Assembly (NCBI GenBank): GCA_965207805.1
Contig: OZ242312.1
Location: forward strand, 992,001 to 1,056,000
Source: Palauibacter sp965207805
GTDB lineage: Bacteria; Gemmatimonadota; Gemmatimonadetes; Palauibacterales; Palauibacteraceae
Direction: 5' to 3'
Length of the DNA stretch: 64,000 nt
In this document: piece after piece, positions 46,453-55,757 of the stretch
How the letters are laid out: every line of letters begins with the position of its first letter
Position numbering within the stretch: the first letter of the stretch is position 1
Made by a program: the position numbers and the translations under genes
Notes under the pieces: model-generated
Seen by the model: the letters and a program-made list of their open reading frames with translations, nothing else
What the model was told of the DNA's origin: nothing
The model's database searches: none

Positions 46453-48747
46453 ATGAACGACATGTACACGCGGGCGCCTCACCGGCGCCCATCCGCCGAT
46501 ATGGCAGACGCCGCGGCGCTTCTCATCGACTTCGACAACGTGACCATGGGGATCCGGTCCAACCTGGGACAGGAACTCCGAAACTTCCTCGAATCGGACA
46601 TCATCCGCGGCAAGGTGGCCGTCCAGCGAGCGTACGCGGACTGGCGACGCTATCCCCAATACATCGTGCCGCTCTCCGAGTCCTCCATCGATCTCATCTT
46701 CGCGCCCGCCTACGGGTCGTCGAAGAAGAACGCTACCGACATCCGGCTCGCCATCGACGCGCTCGAACTGGTGTTCACGCGCCCCGAGATCGGAACCTTC
46801 ATCCTCCTCTCGGGGGACTCCGACTTTTCGAGCCTCGTGCTGAAACTGAAGGAGTACGGGAAGTATGTGATCGGCGTGGGACTCCAGGAATCCACCTCGG
46901 ACATCCTCGTCCAGAACTGCGACGAGTACTACAGCTACAACCGGCTGTCCGGGCTCACGTCGGCCGACGAAATCCAGACGGAGAAGCACGACCCGTGGGA
47001 GTTGACGAGCAGGGCCGTCGCGCGCATGGCCGAGCGCGGCGATGTCATGCGGTCGGATCGCCTGAAGCAGGTGATGCTGGAGATGGACCCCGGCTTCGAC
47101 GAAAAGACGGCCGGTTTCTCCCGATTCAATCGATTTCTGAATGAAGCGGCCAAGCGCGATCGAATCGTGCTGCAGAAGCGGGAAAACGGCCAGTACGACG
47201 TCGGCCTGCCGTCCGGGGCGGCGTCGGCGGCAGCGGCGGGCGGCGACGCGGTGTCCTCCGGGGGGGAGGCCGCGACGGCGAGGAGCCGCGGTCGGCGCGG
47301 CCGACGCGGAGGCTCCGGCCGCAGCCGCGCGTCCGCCCCGAAAGCTTCGGAAGAGCGCGCACCCGCGAAGGCCGGGAAACCGTCGGCGAAACCGACGGCG
47401 AAGAGGACGGACGCTTCGGCCGCCGTCGAAGGTGCCTACGAGGCGCTCAAGCGCGCGGTGGCCGAGCTCTCGCGAGACGGAGCCCCGGTCCGCGATTCCA
47501 TGGCCAAGCGCAAGCTCCTGCAGTACGACAGCACCTTCGATGAAGGCGTCTTCGGCTTCAGCAAGTTCAGTCTGTTCCTGCGAGCCGCGCACGACGCCGG
47601 CGTCGTCCGGATGTCGCGGCATGAGGACGGCAATCACTATCTGACCGTGGTGGACGCGCCGGCCTCCCCTGCGGGCAAGGCGGAGTCGGCGCCTGCCGGG
47701 AGCCCGGACGAGGTGGGTGGGCTTTCCCCGCTGTCCGCTGCGGCGAGGGCGGCGCGCAAGACGCTCGGCCGCCTCCGGCGCGGGCCGGCGACCCGTGGCG
47801 AGCCGGCGTCGCCGAGTAAGCAGGCGCCCCCGCGCAAGCCGCCGGCCCGTAGCGAGGAGGCGTCTCCGAGCAAGCCGGCAGCCCGCAGCGAGACAGCGCC
47901 CCCGAGCAAGTCCGCGCCTCGGAGCAAGTCCGCGCCCCCGCGCAAGCCGGCGCCCCGGCGTACGCCATCGTCGCGGGCGGCGAGTGCGGACACGCCAGGT
48001 CAGCGGAAAAAGCCGGCTCAGCAGCGGAAGTCGGAGCCGTCTCGATCCGAACGCGGCGGGAAGGACCCATCCGGCGCTCGGGGCGCAAAGACAACCGCGA
48101 AGGGCCGGGCGGATCGGGGTCGGCCCGATGAGCGGGGTGGCAGGACTGCCGAGCGCCGCGGCCAGCCGAAGGCGCGGCAACCGCGTGCCTCGGAGCCGAG
48201 TCGTGAGAAGGCGACGCCAAAGAGCGAGCCCGCGGCGTCGGCACCGAAGCCCGAGCCGAAAGCCGGCGACAGCCAGCCGAGCGGCAGCGAGACGACGCCT
48301 TCCCGGCGAACGCTGGGGCGCTACCGGTCGGGGTCCCGCGGGCGGACGGCCGCGCCGGGCGCGGCGAAAAAGGCGGGTGCGCCCCGTATCGGGCCGGTCG
48401 CCGATGAGGAACCCGCCGCGCGGGCCGCGAAGGAAGCTGCGCCGCGCGCGGACGTTCCGGCTCGCGACAGGCCGGCGGCCAACAAGGCCGGGGGGGCCGA
48501 CAAGTCGTCCCGTGGAACCGCGAAGTCGGCGGCGAAGCCGGCCGCGAAGCCCGCCGGAGGACCCATCGGACACATGGTCCGGAACTACGCGGGCGTCGGG
48601 AAGCGGACCGCGGAGGTGCTTTTCGACCACTTCGGCGACCGGGTGTTCGAGGTCATCGACTCCGAGCCGGCGCGCTTGACCGAAGTGCTCTCGGAAGGCC
48701 GGGCGAAGGTGGTTCGCGAAGCCCGGCGCGCAGAGCTGGAGAGCTGA
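46453..48747 (+). CDS. NYN-domain putative RNase with two LOTUS domains, disordered tail and C-terminal HhH
   Basis: 764 residues. Residues 18-165 are a NYN (LabA/DUF88) PIN-like nuclease fold with the acidic residues in LLIDFDNV (D26, D28), D96 (NATDIRLA) and SGDSD (D122, D124). Two OST-HTH/LOTUS winged-helix RNA-binding domains lie at about 180-252 and 325-400 (GFSRFNRFLNEA, GFSKFSLFLRAA). A roughly 300-residue stretch rich in Ala, Lys, Arg, Pro and Ser follows with loose KPxARSE-type repeats, predicted disordered. The last 60 residues resemble helix-hairpin-helix (NYAGVGKRTAEVLFDHFGDR). Probably an RNA-processing or RNA-binding protein; substrate unknown. Confidence 0.85.
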   Translation: MNDMYTRAPHRRPSADMADAAALLIDFDNVTMGIRSNLGQELRNFLESDIIRGKVAVQRAYADWRRYPQYIVPLSESSIDLIFAPAYGSSKKNATDIRLAIDALELVFTRPEIGTFILLSGDSDFSSLVLKLKEYGKYVIGVGLQESTSDILVQNCDEYYSYNRLSGLTSADEIQTEKHDPWELTSRAVARMAERGDVMRSDRLKQVMLEMDPGFDEKTAGFSRFNRFLNEAAKRDRIVLQKRENGQYDVGLPSGAASAAAAGGDAVSSGGEAATARSRGRRGRRGGSGRSRASAPKASEERAPAKAGKPSAKPTAKRTDASAAVEGAYEALKRAVAELSRDGAPVRDSMAKRKLLQYDSTFDEGVFGFSKFSLFLRAAHDAGVVRMSRHEDGNHYLTVVDAPASPAGKAESAPAGSPDEVGGLSPLSAAARAARKTLGRLRRGPATRGEPASPSKQAPPRKPPARSEEASPSKPAARSETAPPSKSAPRSKSAPPRKPAPRRTPSSRAASADTPGQRKKPAQQRKSEPSRSERGGKDPSGARGAKTTAKGRADRGRPDERGGRTAERRGQPKARQPRASEPSREKATPKSEPAASAPKPEPKAGDSQPSGSETTPSRRTLGRYRSGSRGRTAAPGAAKKAGAPRIGPVADEEPAARAAKEAAPRADVPARDRPAANKAGGADKSSRGTAKSAAKPAAKPAGGPIGHMVRNYAGVGKRTAEVLFDHFGDRVFEVIDSEPARLTEVLSEGRAKVVREARRAELES

Positions 48748-48818
48748 ACCACGCGGCCGGTCCGGGCCTCGGGTCCGGACCGATCGACGCCGACTTTCTT
48801 TCTCGCCCCGCCGTCGAG

Positions 48819-49349
48819 GTGGCCCGGGCGCTGCTCGGCTGCACGGTGTACTCCGACTGCGCCGGCAAACGGACGGCCGGCCGGATCGTCGAGACGGAAG
48901 CCTACACCGGACCCGAGGACGACGCCTGCCACGCGGCCGAGCGGATCGGCCGCACCGCGCGGAACGCGCCGCTGTTCGGACCTCCGGGCACCGCGTACAT
49001 CCACCGCAACTACGGCATCCACTGGCTCCTGAACGTCGTCACGGGACCGCAGGACTTCCCGGCCGGCGTCCTCCTGCGAGCCATCGAGCCAACCGAAGGT
49101 CTCGATGTCATGCGCCGCCGCCGCGGTCGCGCCGAGCTCACCAACGGCCCGGCGCGGCTCACGCAGGCGCTCGGAGTAGGCCCCGAAATGCAGGGGCACC
49201 GGCTCGACGAGCCTCCGCTCTCCCTGCATTGGGGAGAGTCCGTGCCGGAGGCCGCCGTGCAGGTCACGACGCGGATCGGGATCTCGCGCGCGGCGGACCG
49301 ACCCCTCAGGTTCTACGATCGACGGAGCCTCTGGGTCTCGAAGCGCTGA
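48819..49349 (+). CDS. 3-methyladenine DNA glycosylase (AAG/MPG family)
   Basis: Base-excision repair enzyme removing alkylated purines. At least 176 residues with RIVETEAYTGPEDDACHA (catalytic Glu region), GTAYIHRNYGIHWLLNVV, GVLLRAIEP and TNGPARLTQALG. GTG 48819 is the first standard start, but the same frame upstream reads IDADFLSRPAVE, the usual N-terminus of this family. The gene therefore probably begins earlier, perhaps at the CTG (48744-48746) that overlaps the preceding TGA. Follows the NYN gene directly. Confidence 0.88.
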   Translation: MARALLGCTVYSDCAGKRTAGRIVETEAYTGPEDDACHAAERIGRTARNAPLFGPPGTAYIHRNYGIHWLLNVVTGPQDFPAGVLLRAIEPTEGLDVMRRRRGRAELTNGPARLTQALGVGPEMQGHRLDEPPLSLHWGESVPEAAVQVTTRIGISRAADRPLRFYDRRSLWVSKR

Positions 49350-49387
49350 GTCGCCGCCGCGGGCTGCTACACTCCGGGAGGATGTGA

Positions 49388-50824
49388 ATGGCCGAAATCG
49401 CTCTGCAGGAAGTCGGTACGTACGGCTTCGCCTCGCTTCTCCCCCCGTTGCTGGCCATTGGCCTCGCGATCTACACCCGCCAGGTCTTTCTCTCCCTCGC
49501 GGCCGGCATCTGGCTCGGGCACACGATTCTCTCCGGCTGGAACCCGGCCGCGGGCGCCGCGGGCGCGATCGACGGCGCGATCGGCGTACTCGGCGACGCG
49601 GGCAACGCGCGGGTCATCGTCTTCACCTTCCTCATCGGCGCCCTCATCGCCACGGTGGAGGCGAACGGCGGCATGCGGGGCTTCGTGCGCTGGGTCGAGG
49701 AGGCCCGGTGGGTGACGAACGCCCGGCGCGCCCAGATCATGGCCTGGCTGATCGGAATCGTCGTCTTCATCGAATCGAATCTCACGATCCTCGTCGCGGG
49801 CTCGGTGTCGCGGCCCCTCTTCGACCGCTTCCGGATCTCGCGGGAGAAGCTGGCCTACATCGTCGACTCGACCTCGGCCCCCGTCTGCATCCTGATCCCG
49901 TTCAACGCGTGGGGTGCGCTGGTTCTCGGAATCCTGACCGAGCAGGGCGTGGCCAATCCGCTCGGCGTCTTTCTCATCGCGATTCCGCTCAACCTTTACG
50001 CCGTCGCGGCCCTCATCCTCGCGGGCCTGACCGCCTTCCGGGGCTGGAACTGGGGCCCGATGAAGAAGGCCGAGGCACGCACGCGGGACGGGAGTCTCCA
50101 CTGGGACCACGCCGTGGCACTCGCGGACCCGGAGGAAATCGCGCCGCCGCCGGCCGAGGGCGTCGTCCTAAAGCCTCGCAACATGCTCATCCCGATCGCG
50201 GCCATGGTCGTCTCCATGCCCGTGTTCATGTGGGTGACGGGTGGCGGCGACATCAGGGAAGGCTCCGGCTCGACGAGCGTGTTGTGGGCGGTGATCGTCG
50301 GGTTGGGGCTCGCCTGGGTCCTCGCGCTCGCGCACCGCTCCCTCAATCTGGAGAGCCTGAGCCGGGTCGGACTGAAGGGGGCGGGGGCGCTCACCGGAAT
50401 GGCGGTCGTGCTCTGGCTCGCGCTGTCGCTCGGTGACGTGACGAGATCGCTGGGGACGGGTCTCTATGCGGCCGGCATCGTCGGAGACGCCTTCCCGCTC
50501 ATGGCGCTGCTGCCGCTGGTGTTCGTCGTCACGGGCGCGATCGCCTTCGCCACCGGGAGCAGCTGGGGGACGTTCGCGATCATGCTCGCGGTGGCCATAC
50601 CGCTCGCGAACGCCCTCGGCCTGCCGCCCGCGCCGTTCGTGGCAGCGGTGCTGTCGGGCGGCATCTTCGGTGACCACTGCAGCCCGATCAGCGATACGAC
50701 GATCATCGCCTCGCTCGCGTCGGCCACCGATCACATCGAGCACGTCCGCACGCAGATTCCGTACGCGCTCGTCGCGGGAGGGATCGCGACCGCGGGCTTC
50801 GCGGTCGTCGGGGCGCTGATGTGA
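49388..50824 (+). CDS. NhaC-family Na+/H+ antiporter
   Basis: 478-residue integral membrane protein with about 11-12 hydrophobic segments. The family landmarks are FIESNLTILVAGSVSRPL, IVDSTSAPVCILIPFNAWGA, GSSWGTFAIMLAVAIP and GGIFGDHCSPISDTT. NhaC relatives exchange Na+ (or a carboxylate) for protons; exact substrates cannot be read here. GGAGGATGTGA stands before the ATG. The last base pairs overlap the lysA GTG, so antiporter and lysA form an operon; the closest NhaC subgroups include lysine-linked transporters, which would fit. Confidence 0.88.
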   Translation: MAEIALQEVGTYGFASLLPPLLAIGLAIYTRQVFLSLAAGIWLGHTILSGWNPAAGAAGAIDGAIGVLGDAGNARVIVFTFLIGALIATVEANGGMRGFVRWVEEARWVTNARRAQIMAWLIGIVVFIESNLTILVAGSVSRPLFDRFRISREKLAYIVDSTSAPVCILIPFNAWGALVLGILTEQGVANPLGVFLIAIPLNLYAVAALILAGLTAFRGWNWGPMKKAEARTRDGSLHWDHAVALADPEEIAPPPAEGVVLKPRNMLIPIAAMVVSMPVFMWVTGGGDIREGSGSTSVLWAVIVGLGLAWVLALAHRSLNLESLSRVGLKGAGALTGMAVVLWLALSLGDVTRSLGTGLYAAGIVGDAFPLMALLPLVFVVTGAIAFATGSSWGTFAIMLAVAIPLANALGLPPAPFVAAVLSGGIFGDHCSPISDTTIIASLASATDHIEHVRTQIPYALVAGGIATAGFAVVGALM

Positions 50825-52185
50825 AACACGTTCTCCCCGTTTCCTGGATGGAAGCCGACGGGCGCGGGCGCGTCGGCGGAGTGGCCCTGACGGAACTCGC
50901 CGCCCGGTTCGGGACGCCGCTGGTGGTCGTCGACGAAAGCCACCTGGAGGACCGCCTCGCCCGCTTTCGCGCCGCTTTCGGAGCGGACGCCGGACTGACA
51001 TACGCCGGCAAGGCCTTCCTGTGCGGGGCCCTCGTGCGGCTCCTGGACCGGGAGGGCTGGATGGTGGACGTCGTCTCCGGCGGAGAACTCGAACTCGTGC
51101 GGCGGGCCGGCTTCCCGGGGCGGAACGTCATCCTGCACGGGAACGCGAAGTCCGCCTCCGAGTTGGAACGAGCCATCGTGTACGGCGTGGGACGGATCGT
51201 CATCGACCATCCGGACGAGGTCGATGACCTCCGGGCGGCGGCGGCCGCCGTCGGATCCGCCCACCGTCCGGACCTGCTCCTGCGACTGAACGTGGATCTG
51301 GACCCGGCGACCCACGAGAAGGTGCGAACGGTTGGGCCGGGCACGCATTTCGGGATGTCGCCGTCCGTCGCTGCGTCGGTCGCGCGCCGGATCGCGGGTG
51401 CAGGAGAATGGCGCCTGACCGGGGTCCACATCCACGCGGGCAGCCAGATTCGGGATCCCGCGCTCTTCTCCCGGGTCGCGGAGGCGGCGGTGGATTTCGT
51501 GGCGCCGCTTCGACTCTGTTTTCCCGCGACGGTCGATCTGGATCTCGGGGGAGGGCTCGCCGCGCCCTATCGCGCCGGTGAAGAGGTCCCCTCGCCCCGG
51601 GAGTATGCCGAGGCGCTGGAGGCCGGCCTGGACCGGTCCGACGCGGAGGCCCGGCTCGGCGCATACCGGCTCATCGTCGAACCGGGCCGGTCCGTGATCG
51701 CGAACGCCGGGCTCACCCTCTACACGATCCACGCGCGCAAGCGCCTCGATGGGGCCGGGGAGGCGCTGGCCGTGGACGGCGGGCTCTCCGACAATCCGCG
51801 CCCGTCGCTGTACGGGGCGAGCTACGAGGTGCTCAACGCATCGCGCGGGCGCGGCGACGCCCCGCGGTCGTTTCGCGTCGTGGGAAGGCACTGCGAGTCG
51901 GGCGATGTGATCGCGCCGGCGGTGACGCTGCCCGGCGACACGGCGGTGGGCGACGTGCTCGCCATCCCGGGCACGGGCGCCTACGTGTTCGCGATGTCGA
52001 GCCGGTACAACGGGGTCGGACGCCCCGCCGTCGTCTTCGTGCGGGACGGCGCGGCGCGGGAGGTGGTTCGCCGCGAAACGGACGACGATCTCCTGGCGTG
52101 CGACCTCTCGCTGCGCAGCCCGGAGCTGGCCCGCGAGAGCAGCCGGGTCAGCGCCGCCGCAATGCGGCCGTCGCGAGCACGCTGA
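50821..52185 (+). CDS. lysA: Diaminopimelate decarboxylase
   Basis: PLP enzyme making L-lysine from meso-diaminopimelate, 454 residues. The PLP lysine is in YAGKAFLCGAL near residue 62. GGELELVRRAGF, VHIHAGSQI, DLGGGLAAPY, VEPGRSVIANAG and GRHCESGDVI complete the fold-III decarboxylase pattern. GTG overlaps the antiporter stop (GTGA). Family members acting on other basic amino acids exist, but the C-terminal CESGD fits LysA. Confidence 0.9.
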   Translation: MKHVLPVSWMEADGRGRVGGVALTELAARFGTPLVVVDESHLEDRLARFRAAFGADAGLTYAGKAFLCGALVRLLDREGWMVDVVSGGELELVRRAGFPGRNVILHGNAKSASELERAIVYGVGRIVIDHPDEVDDLRAAAAAVGSAHRPDLLLRLNVDLDPATHEKVRTVGPGTHFGMSPSVAASVARRIAGAGEWRLTGVHIHAGSQIRDPALFSRVAEAAVDFVAPLRLCFPATVDLDLGGGLAAPYRAGEEVPSPREYAEALEAGLDRSDAEARLGAYRLIVEPGRSVIANAGLTLYTIHARKRLDGAGEALAVDGGLSDNPRPSLYGASYEVLNASRGRGDAPRSFRVVGRHCESGDVIAPAVTLPGDTAVGDVLAIPGTGAYVFAMSSRYNGVGRPAVVFVRDGAAREVVRRETDDDLLACDLSLRSPELARESSRVSAAAMRPSRAR

Positions 52186-52514
52186 CGTCGGGGTCGAAGC
52201 GCACACCCCCGGCCCGCCGGAATCCGCGGCGGGCGCGGTCCCTCCGGGGCCGGACGACAGCCGGCCGACAGACCCGGCAGCAGGCACACCGCGAGCGCGG
52301 CGAGGGGGAATATCGGCCGCGCAGGCCCCCCTCCGCCTTGCGAAGCGACTTCCCGCGCCCCACCGTGGCGGCGCATGCTCCGTCGGGCGAGGACCCGACA
52401 TCTGTTCGATTCCATGGCGAAACGAAGTCTGGTCATCCTGCCCGCTCCCGAAGAAACGCTCGCCGGTCCGGCTGTCGGCCCGTTGCGCCCCGCGACTCAT
52501 GAGACGGTACGCAC
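52186..52514 (+). other. Gap between lysA and helicase gene
   Basis: About 330 bases without a supportable gene. A hairpin GCCCGCCG-GAATCCG-CGGCGGGC lies near 52212-52234, 27 bases after lysA, without a T-run. It is a plausible factor-dependent terminator. No clear promoter was found before the GTG at 52515. Confidence 0.5.
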
Positions 52515-53735
52515 GTGAGTGACGAAGGGCACCCCTTCGCTCAACTCGGTCTCTCCCCCGATCTCGTCGAGGCGGTGGCGAGGGCGGGCTACGTCGAGCC
52601 CACCGGGATTCAGCGCCAGGCGATCCCCGCCATCCTCGCCGGCCGTGACGTTCTCGGCACCGCCCATACCGGAACCGGCAAGACGGCGGCCTTCACCCTG
52701 CCAGCCGTACAACGGCTGGCGGCCACGGAGCCGTCCACCGCCCCGCGGGGTCTCGTCATCACGCCGACACGCGAACTGGCGCAGCAGGTCGGGGCGGCGG
52801 TCACGACCTACGGCGCGGCGTCTTCCATCGAATCCGTCATCGTCCACGGCGGCACCCCGCTGGGGCCCGAGAGGGCGGAACTCTCGTTCGGGTGCGACGT
52901 GCTCGTTGCCACGCCGGGCCGGTTGCTCGACCACATCAAGCGCGGAAACGCGGACCTGTCCCGCGTCGAGGTTCTCGTGCTCGACGAAGCCGACCGCATG
53001 CTCGACATGGGGTTCATCGACGACGTGAAGGAGATCGTTCGCCACACGCCGGACGACCGGCAGACGCTCCTCTTCTCGGCGACGATGCCGAACGGCGTTC
53101 GCTGGCTCGCCCATCAACTGATGACCGACCCGGAAGAAGTACAGGTGGGTCGGGAGACCGCGGCGGAGGGGATCCGCCAGGTCCTCCACCCGGTGGACTG
53201 GTCACAGAAGCATGCCCTCCTGCACCACCTGCTCGGCGAGTGGCCGGAGGGACAGGTGCTCGTCTTCACGCGCACGCGGGTCACGGCGACCTACCTCGCC
53301 GACTATCTGCGGTCGCACGACGTCGCGGTGGCGGGGCTGCACGGCGGCAAGCACCAGGACCAGCGCGACAAGGCGCTCCGCCGCTTCCGCGAAGGCTCGA
53401 TCCGGGTCCTCGTCGCCACCAACGTGGCCGCGCGAGGTCTGGACATCCGCGGCATCCGCCATGTCGTGAACTTCGACGTGCCCGAAGACCCCAGGGACTA
53501 CGTGCACCGCGTCGGCCGCACCGCGCGCGGCGACGACACCGGCGACGCGATCACGCTCATGGCCTCGAGCGACTGGGTCGAGATCAGAGCCATCGAACGC
53601 CTCCTGGGCGACACGATCGAGCGCCGCGTCGTCCCCGGCTTCGAACCCGAGGTGGAGCCGCCGCCCCCGGAGGAGTCGGAGGTCGAGCGTCCCGAGCCCA
53701 CCGCTCTGAGGCGCGGGATCCGACGCCGACGCTAG
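52515..53735 (+). CDS. DEAD-box ATP-dependent RNA helicase (RhlE-like)
   Basis: 406 residues, compact two-RecA-domain helicase. Q motif FAQLGLSPDLVEAV with GIQRQAIP; motif I HTGTGKT; Ia PTRELAQQ; II DEAD in LVLDEADRMLD; III SAT; IV VFTRTR; V TNVAARGLDIRG; VI HRVGRTARG. The tail is short, acidic then basic (RRGIRRRR), a likely RNA contact. Unwinds RNA in ribosome assembly or decay; no partner gene is adjacent. GTG start. Confidence 0.94.
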   Translation: MSDEGHPFAQLGLSPDLVEAVARAGYVEPTGIQRQAIPAILAGRDVLGTAHTGTGKTAAFTLPAVQRLAATEPSTAPRGLVITPTRELAQQVGAAVTTYGAASSIESVIVHGGTPLGPERAELSFGCDVLVATPGRLLDHIKRGNADLSRVEVLVLDEADRMLDMGFIDDVKEIVRHTPDDRQTLLFSATMPNGVRWLAHQLMTDPEEVQVGRETAAEGIRQVLHPVDWSQKHALLHHLLGEWPEGQVLVFTRTRVTATYLADYLRSHDVAVAGLHGGKHQDQRDKALRRFREGSIRVLVATNVAARGLDIRGIRHVVNFDVPEDPRDYVHRVGRTARGDDTGDAITLMASSDWVEIRAIERLLGDTIERRVVPGFEPEVEPPPPEESEVERPEPTALRRGIRRRR

Positions 53736-53831
53736 CCGCCCGACCCGCCAGCTTCGGCCCGGCTTTCGCCACGCGCATGGCGGGGTCCATATTCGGCTGT
53801 CGGCTCGCTCGGTCCCTACCCGGAGGATTCC

Positions 53832-55739
53832 ATGAAGTCTGTCGCTTTCGGCTCCCGCTCTCCCCGCCACGTCGCGACGCCCCGCGTCGCGCTCGCGGCC
53901 CTGCTGTTCCTGGCTCTGCCCCCGCTCGTCGAAGCCCAGCGCACGGCCAAGCCGGTCCTGCACGGGCGCCACTGGATGGCGATCACCGGCAAGCCGCTCG
54001 GCGCCACCGCCGGGGCGCGCATGTTCCACCAGGGCGGAAACGCGGTCGACGCGGCCGCCGCCATGCTCGCCGCGACGTCCACCATGTGGGACGTGCTCTC
54101 ATGGGGAGGTGAGACGCAGGCGCTCATCTATCATCCGGGAGAAGGGCGCGTCATCGGCGTCAACGCGCTCGGCTCGGCGCCGACCGGCGCGACCCCCGAC
54201 CACTACCGCGCGGAGGGCCACGACAACTTCCCGCCCGAGACCGGCCCGCTGTCGGCCGTGACCCCCGGCACGCCCGGCGGGCTCATGACGATGCTCGCCG
54301 AATGGGGCCGGCTGAGCCTCGCCGACGTGCTTCAGCCCTCGATCGAGATGGCGGGCGGATACCCGATCGAAGCGGACGCGGCGCGGCGCATCCGGAATAC
54401 GGTGGACGAGATTCGGCAGTGGCCGTCGTCCGTAGAGGTCTACTTCACCAACCCGGACGACGCGGAGAACCCGGGCCCGCGGGAGGGCGAGATCTTCCGG
54501 CAGCCCGGCCTGAAGCGGACGCTCGAACGCCTCGTGGAAGCCGAAGCCGCGGCGCTGGCGGGAGGCGCCAGCCGCAAGGAGGCGATCTACGCCGCCTACG
54601 ACGCCTTTTACCGGGGCGACATCGCGGCGGACTTCGTCGCGGGCGCTCAGGCGGCCGGCGCGCTCATCACGATGGAGGACATGGCGAACTGGCAGGTCTA
54701 CCTGGAGGAACCCGTCACCGCCAACTACAAGGGGATCGACGTCTACAAGCTCACGACCTGGGTTCAGGGCCCCGTCATGCTGCAGGCGCTCAACATGGCC
54801 GAGCAGCTCGACCTCAAGGCCATGGGATACAACAGCGCGAACTATCTCCACGCCCTCTATCAGGTGATGAACCTCTCCTTCGCCGACCGCGACTTCTACT
54901 ACGGGGACCCGTATTTCCCGCCCGCGGAACCGATCGAGGGACTCCTCTCGAAGGACTACGCCCGAGCCCGGCTCGAGACCATCGACTGGGACCGGAACGA
55001 TCCGAACGCGGGGCCCGGCGATCCCTATCCCTTCCAGGGGGAGGAGAACCCCTTCGCCGACCTGCTCGAGCGCTGGGGGACGCGGGCCGAAGTCACGACG
55101 GAACAGGACGTCGAACTGTCGCTGGATGACCACGCGGCGCTCGACGAAGACTTCTATCTGGGCACGACCTCCGTGCAGGCGGCGGATGCCGAGGGCTGGG
55201 TCGTCTCCATCACGCCCTCCGGCGGCTGGATCCCCGCCGTCGTCGCCGGGGAGACCGGGATCGGGCTCTCGCAGCGGGCCCAGAGCTTTGTCCTCGACGA
55301 GGCGGACAACCCGTACAACGTCATCGAGCCCGGAAAGCGCCCGCGCGCCACGCTCACGCCGGGCATGGCGCTCAAGGACGGCCGTCCCTTCCTCTCCTTC
55401 GCGGTCCAGGGTGGCGACGGACAGGACCAGAATCTGCTCCAGTTCTTCCTCAACGTGGTCGAGTGGGACATGAACGTGCAGCAGGCGGTCGAGGCGCCGA
55501 ACATGAACAGCTACCAGATGCGCGGTTCGTTCGGCCAGCACGAGACGCGCCCGGGACGGATGCTGCTGCAGGACGCGACGCCGCCCTGGATCCGCTCCGC
55601 CCTGGAGTCGATGGGGTACGAACTGACCTTCGCGGAGCGCACGTCGGGGCCGATCAACGCGATCTTCTTCGACTGGGAGAACGACGCCTTCTGGGGCGGC
55701 TCGAGCCACCACGGCGACGATTACGGCATCGCGTGGTGA
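53832..55739 (+). CDS. Gamma-glutamyltransferase-like Ntn hydrolase, exported
   Basis: 635 residues with a signal peptide (LAALLFLALPPLVEAQ) and the GGT fold, self-cleaving before a Thr. The likely nucleophile is in DFYLGTTSVQAADAEG. The large-subunit motifs are GGNAVDAAAAMLA and TPGTPGGLMTM. Where true GGT has SSM and PGGS in the small subunit, this one reads RATLTPGMALKDG and VQGGDGQDQ, so binding of glutathione may differ. It belongs to the YwrD-like side branch; peptide or acyl-amide hydrolysis in the periplasm is likely. GGAGG before ATG. Confidence 0.87.
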   Translation: MKSVAFGSRSPRHVATPRVALAALLFLALPPLVEAQRTAKPVLHGRHWMAITGKPLGATAGARMFHQGGNAVDAAAAMLAATSTMWDVLSWGGETQALIYHPGEGRVIGVNALGSAPTGATPDHYRAEGHDNFPPETGPLSAVTPGTPGGLMTMLAEWGRLSLADVLQPSIEMAGGYPIEADAARRIRNTVDEIRQWPSSVEVYFTNPDDAENPGPREGEIFRQPGLKRTLERLVEAEAAALAGGASRKEAIYAAYDAFYRGDIAADFVAGAQAAGALITMEDMANWQVYLEEPVTANYKGIDVYKLTTWVQGPVMLQALNMAEQLDLKAMGYNSANYLHALYQVMNLSFADRDFYYGDPYFPPAEPIEGLLSKDYARARLETIDWDRNDPNAGPGDPYPFQGEENPFADLLERWGTRAEVTTEQDVELSLDDHAALDEDFYLGTTSVQAADAEGWVVSITPSGGWIPAVVAGETGIGLSQRAQSFVLDEADNPYNVIEPGKRPRATLTPGMALKDGRPFLSFAVQGGDGQDQNLLQFFLNVVEWDMNVQQAVEAPNMNSYQMRGSFGQHETRPGRMLLQDATPPWIRSALESMGYELTFAERTSGPINAIFFDWENDAFWGGSSHHGDDYGIAW

Positions 55740-55757
55740 CCGCCGGCTAGTGTGGCA

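Noticed and set aside
47800..48560. The Ala/Lys/Pro-rich tail as a separate gene or a histone-like protein
   Set aside because: It is in frame with the NYN-LOTUS part and with the C-terminal HhH, with no internal ribosome site seen.
44764..48630. Very long open frame on the minus strand, 1,288 codons, opposite the acyl-CoA ligase and NYN genes
   Set aside because: It mirrors the codon structure of two well-supported plus-strand genes and shows no domain; high GC leaves antisense frames open.
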